Below, piece by piece: positions 1 through 9,487 of a stretch of 27,729 bases of DNA (position 1 is the stretch's first letter; the number at the start of each line of letters is the position of its first letter). A program made the position numbers and the translations under genes. The stretch is from Saccoglossus kowalevskii. Its lineage: Eukaryota; Hemichordata; Enteropneusta; Harrimaniidae. The notes under the pieces were generated by a model. That model had not been told where the DNA came from, did no database searches, and saw only the letters and a program-made list of their open reading frames with translations. Location of the stretch: positions 568,839 to 596,567 of the forward strand of contig NW_003135347.1 in NCBI RefSeq assembly GCF_000003605.2, written 5' to 3'.

Positions 1-572
1 TTTGATTATCGGAGACGCATTTCAATGGACTTGATTACGGACAATGCATAACTTAAATTTCACCAGGAAATTCCGCAGTGTGCTCTCGCAATCGCGTACT
101 TAGTCATTTTTACAAGGTTCGCCATTGTTGATGTCACGTGATAATTATGTAAACAATGTCTGTCCAGTTTGTGCGAACTTGCACCTCTATTCTTAGTCTT
201 TTGATATATATAACCTAAATTACTGTTCTGAACGAGACAACAGACAGAGAATGTTTTATTTAAAAACGTCACAAAACCTTCTCGCTACCTTAATGTATTA
301 CGACCAGGCAATGTTTTTGTAAGTCTATGATAAACCTATGGCTTCCATGTCAGTAATTTTCGTATTTGTATTTATCCTTTCGACGACATCCCCTACTCTC
401 GTCTTAACCGTTAAACGGTTTGAGCGCCTGTGAGTAACAGTTAAACAGTTTTGTCTTCATGCCGTGACTGTGATCTTTACGCATAAACAAATAACGTGAA
501 ACAATTATTTGACGAGTCATTTTTTTTATCGGATATATTAACTATGTACATTTGCCTTTTCTTTAAGGTGTA
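1..572. other. AT-rich flank, no gene seen
   Basis: The only open frame of any length here is a 70-codon minus-strand one (60-272) with no recognisable motif. I see no repeat or RNA gene. The helicase relic begins at the right edge. Confidence 0.5.
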
Positions 573-719
573 CAAGAAGGAGGCATTGATACATCTGTTA
601 TCAAAAACAATGTCCAAGCCATCCTGGAGTTGGTTAAATCACTAATCTACCGATGTATAATTGAGGAACCTTGTTCTGTTATCATAGTTTATCATGTGGT
701 TTCATTAATGAAAGTTCAG
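573..719 (+). pseudogene. RecQ relic, 5' exon (motifs I end and Ia)
   Basis: Forty-nine open codons end exactly at a GTAAGG donor. The phase at this donor (0) does not match the acceptor at 1104 (one leftover base), so at least one exon carrying the DEAH box is missing between them. Part of the motif I region is also contracted: the GKS core is reduced to KSLIY. Confidence 0.7.
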
Positions 720-1103
720 GTAAGGTCTCCACGTGCACTCAACATTAAAATCATAGTTTGCATTATTTGTGTTATAAATTGTAGAAGTTCATGTTGAATG
801 GTCAATGCAATGTGGTTTAAAAGTGGCTTAGCCACTAATCATTTCATATTTTATTATAAAATGCGAATATTTTCAATGTAGAATATTTGTGAACATATTC
901 CCCCACCACTACATGTGTACAGAGCTGCGTTCATTAAGTTATTAAGTTATTTGGGTAATTCATTATAAAAGTGTTCATTCAAAATTTCAGTGTACATGTT
1001 TTATTAGATTTTTTTTTCAAAATCAGGAAATAATTAGATTTGGAGTCCTAACTTGTACACGTTTACCTTCAAATGATAATTTCTGTGACCTTTTTTTTGG
1101 TAG

Positions 1104-1862
1104 GGGTGAAAAACCAGATGACAGCCGAAAAAAGGCAGGCGTAAGATACAACAAAGTGCGTTCAAAGAATTTTTCTAGCATGTTGGGGGACTACGCTGTT
1201 TTACCTGATGTTACAGTCCTTGCACTGACCACAACAGTTTCAAAGTCTTTACAATCCCAGTTGAAAGACAGCCTCATTACATTATTTCAGATTGCAAGAC
1301 TATAAACATTTGCCCAAATAAGGAACATTGGATTGTCAGTCGTAAAGACTCCTGGGGATAGTGCATCCATATTTTATTGGTTGGTTGACAAACTAAGAGA
1401 AGAGAATGATACTTTCCAACAGACAATTACTTATTGTTCATTAGCTCTTTATCATTATTTCAAAGAGGAGTATTTCCAGTCAGTTTTTTTATATGTGAAT
1501 GTACTATTTTGAAACTGGCAGTATTGTACAAGAATCGCATTCAAAAGAAATAGCTGAAGTGTCCAACTAAAGTTTGAGACTAAAATTTTGCCACACAGCC
1601 TTTGGTATGGGCAATTTTATCAAAACAACTCATGTACTCCATTTAGATCCCTCGTTTTCAATATTGTAAGTCATAATACAAGGGTCGGGTTGAGTTGGTA
1701 GAGATGATGAACCATCTCAGCAGTCTTGTTTTATCATGTAAATTAAAAATATATATAATAAATGTAACAGTATGTAGGAGGATTAATTTATTTGACGATT
1801 TTGCATCAAATAAAGACATCAGTGACATGAAGAACAATAAACCACATCATCTAAATAAGTGA
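1104..1862 (+). pseudogene. RecQ relic, C-terminal helicase core
   Basis: This covers helicase motifs III to VI and the first residues of the RecQ-C-terminal zinc region. The first 66 codons from 1105 are open, then TAA at 1303-1305 interrupts, after which the same frame continues with helicase-like sequence to about 1497. Later parts need at least two frame changes. The order of motifs matches intact RecQ proteins. Confidence 0.78.
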
Positions 1863-3977
1863 CATCTTGGTATATTAAGCCATTAATTTATTTTCCAGCT
1901 GTTTTCATAAGCATAAAAAACAATTGACAGAACAAGGTTTATTTAAGTATCAATAAATATTTATCTCTCAAAGAAAATATGTCTGTCTATCACTAATTTA
2001 CTGAAAATAAGTATTTGGCAGCTATTCATCACAGTTTTAGAATTTTATTATTTGTTGTTGCTAAGTCAACAGGGATATGTGGCTACCTACTATTAGTTAA
2101 TTGTGATGGTACTGTTTATCAAAATAGAAAAACTATTCCAAAATGCCTGTTGAGAATCGTAGTTAAATAACAAATTGATGGATACTAAATATATATGGTG
2201 GATCTTTTATTTGTGTGACCAAAGATATAAACTAAGACATTTTGCATCAAAAATACTGACTAAAAAATAGATGAAATCAATTCTGATCAGACATAGACAA
2301 GAACAATGAAGTCAGGAATTATAAAAAAAAACAGAACTGGTATGAATAAAAATTATAGTACAGCATCATGTCTGAAAAAATACTAATTGACATGTTAAAT
2401 TAATCCATGTGCTGCATTAATCTCATAACGTAAGTTGTATGAAATTTGCATTACAAGAGTTGGCGAAAAAAGTACACTGTGCTTACAGCCTCTCAGCTGA
2501 GATAGCTGAGCTGTTAGCAATGCACATCAATAAATACAATATAGGTGAAAAAAAAATTGGAGCCTCATACCTACATCAGATTTTGTCCATCCCAACTTTA
2601 TCTCATTGATTTTATGGACCTTCGGATCGTTTGGAAACACTTAAATTCTCACACTATTACTGTACGTCCTCTTAAGTCTGCCAAAAATACAACGTTTCAA
2701 AAAAGCAGCCTCGTTAAATGTATTATAAAAGTGTAGGCAAGAGTGTGACTTCATTTCATATTTTGGCGTTTAGTGGCACCCTTTTACTTCGGCTAGAGTC
2801 GAAAATCCGGAAACAGTCGACTGTTTCAGTATCGGTGGGCTTGGCTACAACACGAGAAATATTTACTCGAACACGAGTAATCATTTTCAACCAAAAAATT
2901 AATAACTGTCTCTTTCAGTGGAACACAAATGGGAAATGTGTGTGTGGGGGTATTTCCAAGGCACTTTAAAGGTCATATATACAAGATACATATAGTATCA
3001 AGGCAAGGACGCCGCCTAGGAAAACACCACAAGATATATCGATAAACGTTTATATTGGCCTATTTATATGATCATATATAAGCTATATACGCTGTTTGTT
3101 ATGTTCGATATTACCAAGTAGTCGATGTGGGCGGTATTCATAATACAAAGTATGTCATTTCGATTTGCATTTCATGGCGCAGTGAGTGTGGCGTAGGTAG
3201 TGCGTTTGCCTTCAGTGACGAGGCGATTGCCGTGTTCATGAATTCTGGTCCTATGTTTTATGTTGTAATAAGTATATAATTGTTTGAAAACAACCGATAT
3301 GCATTTATAGTTAAAGATATGAAGATTGTAAGTGATATATGTAGTTTGAATCACATGAATTCGCAACCAACACACGTCATTATACAAACGTTTTTGTGAC
3401 AAAATAAAAGCCAGAAATTTGTTCAAACTTGATAAATACGTACACGCTCAAGCGCCCTATACCTGGAAAGGGGAGGTGACTCATAACCTGTAAGTGTGAT
3501 TGTACAAATGCGGACGATTTTGAAATATTGGTAGTTTGTGCTAAATCTTCTTTTTCTTTAAATAAGACACTTCAATCTTATATAGATTTTGATACAAAAC
3601 TATAAACTGTAACCGTGGTAACAACATTATTTTTCTTCTGTTATATTGAGCTACTGCACCTTGCACTATAAGTCTTAGAAAATGGAGGTCTATGATCACA
3701 GTCCATTCATTGATGGATAACAATTTAATTATTCTAAATTTAATTATTCTAAATTGTTCCAAAAGATGAATCTGTTTTGGAATACAACACACTAAAAATG
3801 TGATATGATGATTATGTGATTGTACTTTTGAATTAGTGAGTTGTATTGGCCGGAAAAACTACCATATTCGAGAGGAAATCACGTCTGTGTTTTATTTGAA
3901 ATCAATAAAGTTGGCAGATCCACGTTCGCATTTACTCTCTTATTTTTTTGTAAACCATTAAGCAAGTTTTCTATTAG
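1863..3977. other. Intergenic AT-rich DNA
   Basis: No gene can be supported. Open frames at 2545-2736, 2718-2969, 3172-3426 (minus) and 3541-3792 (minus) show no domain and no coding character. An 18-bp perfect palindrome lies at 2810-2827, and a 15-bp unit is repeated just over twice near 3723-3755. Confidence 0.5.
2810..2827. repeat. Perfect 18-bp palindrome
   Basis: GAAACAGTCGACTGTTTC equals its own reverse complement. Its neighbours do not extend the symmetry. It could be a dimeric protein binding site or chance; no gene next to it gives context. Confidence 0.6.
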
Positions 3978-4588
3978 ATTGGCAAAGTCGGACTTCTTTT
4001 TTGTTTTACAAAATGAAATAATTAATTGTTCTTTTAGTCTCTTTAGCGTGATCGCGAAAACTAACCTGACCGCTAAAGAAATCCCGACTGGACGCATCTG
4101 CGGGCATTTGACTGCTATTAATTATCTATGATGTCATTGATTATTGACGAGTGGGTGTGTGTGTAAAATTAAACATGACATTTTAAAGGTTGACTCGATT
4201 CGATCGCAGAGATGGATACTTTCATGCATGTTTACTGAAAACAAGTCGATTTAAATGTCCAATGTAGATAAGTAGTCTTTCAAAATCGCCGGGACCTCAG
4301 AAGTGAAAGGTCACGTACATTAAGATAGATAAGATATGCAGTATATAGCTGCACTATAATTCGTTGTTAATGCTAGTCAACAACTTTTAATTAGCATAAT
4401 CACCAGAGTGATTCCGCTTCGGTTTTCACTCCAACGCAGGGGATCGCCTGCAGATGCGTCCAGTCGGGATTTCTTTCCCTGTCACGCCAGTTTTCGCTAG
4501 TTTTCGTTAAAAAGGCTAAATTGACAATTAATAATGTTTTTTTTTTGTAAAACAAAAAAGTAGTCCCGACTTTGCCAGTCTATTTTCC
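3978..4588. repeat. Large inverted repeat (foldback or two opposed repeat copies)
   Basis: The left arm (about 3978-4101) and the reverse complement of the right arm (about 4450-4588) match over roughly 125-140 bases with scattered differences. They share GGCAAAGTCGG, a TTTTTTGTTTTACAAAA stretch, CGAAAACT and, at the inner end, 27 identical bases (4075-4101 against 4450-4476, containing CGACTGGACGCATCTGC). The arms enclose about 348 bases with no open frame of note. A foldback-type non-autonomous DNA transposon, or a repeat inserted twice in opposite orientation, would both explain it. Transcription through it would give a long RNA hairpin. Confidence 0.7.
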
Positions 4589-5500
4589 TATGTTCAAGAG
4601 GCAACAACTTAGTACAAGCTTATTATGATATCGTTAATGAAACAAAAATCAACGTTAACGGCACCACCATTAAAACCACTGTTTAAAATCAGTCAATTTT
4701 CTATTTCTACAAATTTCTATCATATTGTTTTGCCACAAAGGAAATTGGCGCAAATTACACAAACCAGCGGTGTAAACGTATAACAAACATAACAAGTAGT
4801 TTAACTTACAAAAGTAGCTATGGCGACCGTGTTACACAGTCTTTGTTTTGTCCTTTTCGACGTCTCGTTTTGTGTTTTTTTTTCAAAAATTGAGTCCTTA
4901 TCTTGAGTTGTGCCACCGATAAGTAAAATACGATCAGACGTCGCATGGTAAACCACAGTTAAGACACTTCATCCACGAACAGACTGGCAGAGCACTGCCC
5001 AAGGAGTCATTGACATCACTCGAGGAACCACTGCTGCATTATACTGGCCGCCACGCAAATCATAGCTACCGTGGTGGCAGATATATATTCGTAGAACACA
5101 GTATTAGTGATAATGAGTGGGTTGAATGCGCAGATCCTGCCATGCACACTACTTATACCATCACATGTGTGGCGTATACGACTACTCACGCTGCTGTTTT
5201 GAAAAAAAAAAGTCAGTTTCCGGCTTTGATGGCAGTACCCCTTTAAGATATTGTAAAAATGGTTCAGAAATTATACTCGTATTTTGTTGTTGAGGGCGTA
5301 TTCACAAATCACAAACTTCATATCTGAATTTCAAAGTAAAATCTTAATTACAAATGCAGATCTTCACTTCAAACTTCATTTCTTAACTTAAAAAATTCAC
5401 ATTTAATTTTACCGTTAATTACGCTCCATATGTTGTGGTAAGAAATATGTATATGATGTATTCGTATGGAACGCCATGACTGTTTGATCCTACTTATTGT
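4589..5500. other. Intergenic DNA before the minisatellite
   Basis: No supported gene. An open frame at 5010-5246 (78 codons) has no recognisable domain. Confidence 0.45.
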
Positions 5501-6695
5501 CACTACGTGATAGGCATCGAAATTACTTGATAGGCATTCACCATTACATGATAGGCATACGCCATTACATGATCGGCAATCACTATTACATGATAGGCAT
5601 TCACCATTACATGATCGGCATTCACAATTACATGATAGGCATTCACAATTACGAGATAGGCATTCACCATTACATGATATGCATTCACCATTACATAATA
5701 GGCATTCACCATTACACGATATGCATTCACCATTACACGATCGGCAACCACTATTACATGATAGGCATTTACCATTACATGATCGGCAATCATTATTACA
5801 TAATAGGCATTCACCATTACATTATAGACATTCACCATTACATGGTAGGCATTCACCATTACATGATAGGCATTCACCATTACATGATAGGCATTCACCA
5901 TTACATGATAGGCATTCACAATTAAATGATAAGCATTCACAATTATATGATGGCCATTCACCATTACATGATATGCATTCACCATTACATGATAGGCATT
6001 CACCATTACATGATAGACATTCACAATTATATGATTGGCATTCACAATTACATAATAGGTATACGCCATAACGTGATAGGCATTCACCATTACATGATAG
6101 GCATTCACCATTACATGATAGGCATACGCCAATACATGATAGGCAGTTGCAATTACATTATAGGCATTCACCATTACGTGATAAGCATTCACAATTATAT
6201 GATGGGCATTCACAATTACATGATGGGCATTCACAATTATATGATAGGCATTCACCATTACATGATAGGCATTCACAAATACATGATAGGCATTCGCCAT
6301 TACATGACAGACAATCACCATTACATGATAGGCATTTGCAATTACATGATAGGCATTCGCCATTACATGATGGGCATTCACCATTACATGATAGGTATTC
6401 ACCATTACATGATAGGCATACGCAATACACGATAGGCATTTGCAATTACATGATAGGCATTCGCCATTACATGATGGGCATTCACCATTACATGATAGGT
6501 ATTCACCATTACATGATAGGCATTCACAATTACGTGATAAGCATTCACAATTATATGATGGGCATTCACAACTACATGTTAGGCATTCACCATTACATGA
6601 TAGGCATTCGCCATTACATGATAGGCATTCGCCATTACATGTTAGGCATTCACCATTACATGATAGGCATTCGCATTACATGATAGGCATTCGCC
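5501..6695. repeat. 21-bp minisatellite, about 57 copies
   Basis: A 21-bp unit with core GGCATTCACCATTACATG is repeated head to tail for about 1.2 kb. Common variants include CACAAT or CGCCAT for CACCAT, TATATG for TACATG, and GGGCAT or AAGCAT for AGGCAT. Because 21 is a multiple of three and the unit carries no stop in several frames, it gives long artificial open frames: MIGIHHY and HDRHSPL repeats forward, NAYHVMV reverse. Units of 20 bases near both ends (for example at 5512-5530 and 6667-6680) break the frame, and several overlapping frames are equally open, so this is not treated as a gene. Confidence 0.93.
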
Positions 6696-8008
6696 ACAAG
6701 GGTCATCCCAGTTGTCCGAAGGTCCACGAAACAGGCGGTCCACGAGACCGAAATTGCAAAAGAAAAGTCTACAGTTTGAGAATACGTGAATACATTTCTT
6801 GACAATATGGAATATATATCCATAATATATACATACGGCGTCTGAATTAAACAAACACAAATTTTTTAACGAAAATATCGCCCTGAAAATAAATGTCCCC
6901 CTGTATTTGGAACAATGTGGCAGTCAACCTTCAAATACCAATATTTACTCTGCTTTGCAAATAACGCCAAATATCGTCTAGAATATTTACTTCCCACATG
7001 TATTATTATGTTTATTAATAACTTGTGTTCAATTGAGTGTGACAAATATTAATTGTTTGAAAAGCCATTAATGAATTAGTTGAATTTTAACATGCGGCAT
7101 GTGTTGAATAAAATTGTAGTGCAATGAACACAATAAAGCTGTCATTAGAGTAATTAGTTTCATTGGCAGTTTCGAAACTGAATACAGATTATACTCATAA
7201 TGCAGATGACATTTATCATTAAAAAACACGATGAATAACGGCTTGGCATGTGGGAGTACATATCAGTAAAAACAACAATTTGTAATTATACTTTTATATT
7301 TTAGGTATCGCTAATGCTAAGCCTTGTACCGGTAATTTTTGAAATAAATTTAAACATTTCTATTTCAGCCAGCATAACGAAACTATATACTGTTTATGAT
7401 ACGCATTCAGCCGATTACATCATTATTATGAAGAAACAAAATTTCTATTATATTTATTTTGGGTATTTATTCATAGAGCAACATATATAATTATACATTA
7501 TGACAATGACAGCCAATCAGATTCTTACATTACAGGTAGACATATTCTTATGTCGACCTGATAACATAATCGTATGTCTACCTCCATCCGGGTGCCTTCC
7601 TCCCTGAATTTAACTGATTTAAGCATGCCCGATAACTTGTCAAGGAAACGCAATCCGCGGCAATATTTATGCAATGGTTAGTTTGTCAGGTTTGCGTTCA
7701 CTATTTGACTCTCTTCTGGAGAGAAAACTGGCATTTTGTAGCGATTCCGCCTGATTTTTAGTCACGCGTGAGTTTCGCTAGCGTTCTCACCTACGCGCTT
7801 TGAGATATTCGATCTGCGATTGCGTAGTTCGGCTACCTAAAGAATCTGAGAGTCGTGGATTTTGTTTTAATTTTAATTTTCTTACGTATTTTGTTTGTTT
7901 TGACAGAATACTTATTATGTACAGTGTATTTGTTGAAAGAGAGTGGTGTTGACATAAACCTATACTCAAGCAGTGTGCAGCAGGGAATTAATACTGAACA
8001 TAAACAGA
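6696..8008. other. Intergenic AT-rich DNA
   Basis: No gene supported. The stretch around 7745-7790 (GATTCCGCCTGATTTTTAG and TTTCGCTAGCG) faintly resembles sequence next to the right arm of the inverted repeat near 4410-4500, which may mark a third, very diverged copy. Confidence 0.4.
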
Positions 8009-8275
8009 AGTATCCCGATGTTGCATCAGTAAGCAATAGCTGTAGACACAAGTATCTCGTTGCTGTGACAGTTAACACCAGGGTCATACATGGGTACACG
8101 GGGTCTCAACAATAAACACTAGGAGAAGACGAAAGAATCGTGCAGCAACGTGTCAGTCAACGCTAGGAGTAGACAAGAGTATCTCGATGTAGCATAAGTC
8201 AAACTCGTGGTAGCCATGTATCCCGTGGCCGTAAAAGTCAACCCTAAAAGTATACATGAGTACCCGAGATGAAAG
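8009..8275. repeat. Degenerate tandem repeat, 41-47 bp unit, about 6-7 copies
   Basis: Successive units begin with versions of AGTATCTCGATG and end with versions of CTAGGAGTAGACATG, starting near 8009, 8056, 8098, 8139, 8183, 8219 and 8259. Copies differ a lot from each other, so the array is old. Two overlapping open frames cross part of it but have no coding support. Confidence 0.7.
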
Positions 8276-9374
8276 GAGAAGCTATTGGTTGTACTAGCGA
8301 TGTAACATACATACATAACAATACCTGATTTTGTCATTACATTATTGGTAAAAGTAACTTTTTCGGGTGGTTATCAGTTGATTTTGTTGAAATGCTATAA
8401 TTGCGTCAATGGTTAATTATTCCATTACCACTAACAATAATTATATTAACTGCTAGTGTCAAAGAATAGTCATGAACCATATATACATATATATTTGAAA
8501 ACGCGTATAATATTTGACAAAAAATACAGTAACACAATATAAATTCATTGTACTTTTCAACATTACATGAATATGATAGACGACATTAATGTTTAGTTGA
8601 AGTCATCATTGTCTGTTCCAACTAAAATTTTGATATCCGGGACTGGAGGGCGTTCAATGATTAAGCGTATGTTTGGCAGCTGGAGATGATTGGACAAATC
8701 TGCTTATATACTGTAAACACACTAATTGTTCGCTGGTCTTTGATTTCGTTATTTATTAATAACGTTATTTATTAGTAAAATCCGCTAAATTAAATTTACG
8801 TGAACATGTAAAATATCAATAGAACTCATTGTTTCTCTGGCATGTCCGTGGAGCATTAAAACAGTTAAAATAAATAGTTTTACAGTTTACTGTAATTGAC
8901 AACAACAACAAATTGCATTGCTGGCTTTAACACCATACTTAATTTTCATTATTATATTACTTATTAAACAACATATTTACGGGCGACCGTATACCCATAA
9001 GTAGAATGTTGTTTTTTTGTTTTGTTTTTGAAATGCTGGCATCAAATAAATCAAAATAAATCAAATAGAAGTGTTTATTTTCCGCTGAACCTCGATTATA
9101 AAATGACATTTGAAAATGCAAGCAAACTAAGAAATGTCAAATCTCGCACTGCTATACAGTATCTGTCCGAATCACTTAAGATCCGACGCCGATACTCCAA
9201 TATCCTTCAACTACAGCTAATTGGTAGCTACCATGACAACGGATGCAGAAATCGTGTCTTCAAACTGTCGCGGTTGGTTTGTTCTGGAAATATGAGGAGG
9301 GAATCGTTTAGAGCGTCTGATGTGAACAGAGTGGCGTCATTCTCGTGCTGAGTGAGGATGGGACACACACCACG
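8276..9374. other. Upstream region of the receptor gene
   Basis: No clear promoter element is seen. A 109-codon open frame (9022-9351) starts only at TTG; from its first ATG (9103) it gives about 82 residues with no recognised domain. If the tentative first receptor exon is right, this stretch contains its promoter and 5' leader. Confidence 0.35.
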
Positions 9375-9487
9375 ATGAAAATACGACTCGCAAAACGAGG
9401 CGATCTGGCGGGATTTCGCTATTGTATACGTGCTACTTATTTTTTTGTTTATACGAGTATAGGCTTGCAGAGCTCATTGGTCTCTGG
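9375..9487 (+). CDS. Tentative exon 1 (start codon and signal peptide)
   Basis: This open stretch starts at an ATG with A at -3 and ends at a strong donor, TCTGG|GTAAGT. It leaves two bases, exactly the phase that exon 2 needs (GG+T gives Gly). The 37 codons give a basic start (MKIRLAKR) and a modest hydrophobic stretch ([12 protein letters not shown]) that could be a signal peptide. The phase match is weak evidence, since any open frame closed by the TAA of GTAA shows it. A rival with the same phase is 10557-10753, and the true exon could lie outside this window. Confidence 0.3.

Larger units (their letters stand above)
573..1862 (+). pseudogene. RecQ/BLM-like DNA helicase pseudogene
   Basis: This is a decayed copy of a RecQ-type 3'-5' DNA helicase gene, an ATP-driven DNA-unwinding enzyme of the nucleus. 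Bases 573-719 stay open for 49 codons and read like the end of motif I plus motif Ia (KSLIY, then SVIIVYHVVSLMKVQ). They stop at a good splice donor (CAG|GTAAGG). After a pyrimidine-rich acceptor (CCTTTTTTTTGGTAG), 1104 onward gives motif III-like VLALTTTVS and motif IV-like TITYCSLALYHYFKEEY. Motif V-like TAFGMGNFIKTTHVLH follows near 1590-1640, then motif VI-like VGRDDEPSQQSCFIM near 1690-1735, and CRRINLFDDFASNKDIS from the start of the zinc-binding region. In-frame stops (the first at 1303), frame shifts near 1500 and 1650, and loss of the exon for the Walker A core and DEAH box show that it is dead. Retained splice sites argue for a DNA-level duplicate rather than a retrocopy. The family call rests on motif order; the exact subfamily is uncertain. 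Confidence 0.82.

Noticed and set aside
5501-6695. CRISPR-like array
   Set aside because: Units are contiguous with no spacers and the window is animal DNA.
5497-6802. Long open frames with MIGIHHY, HDRHSPL and NAYHVMV repeats on both strands
   Set aside because: They follow automatically from a 21-bp repeat without stops; several frames are equally open and 20-bp units shift them.
9022-9351. 109-codon open frame
   Set aside because: Starts at TTG, with no recognisable domain; at most a leader-region frame.
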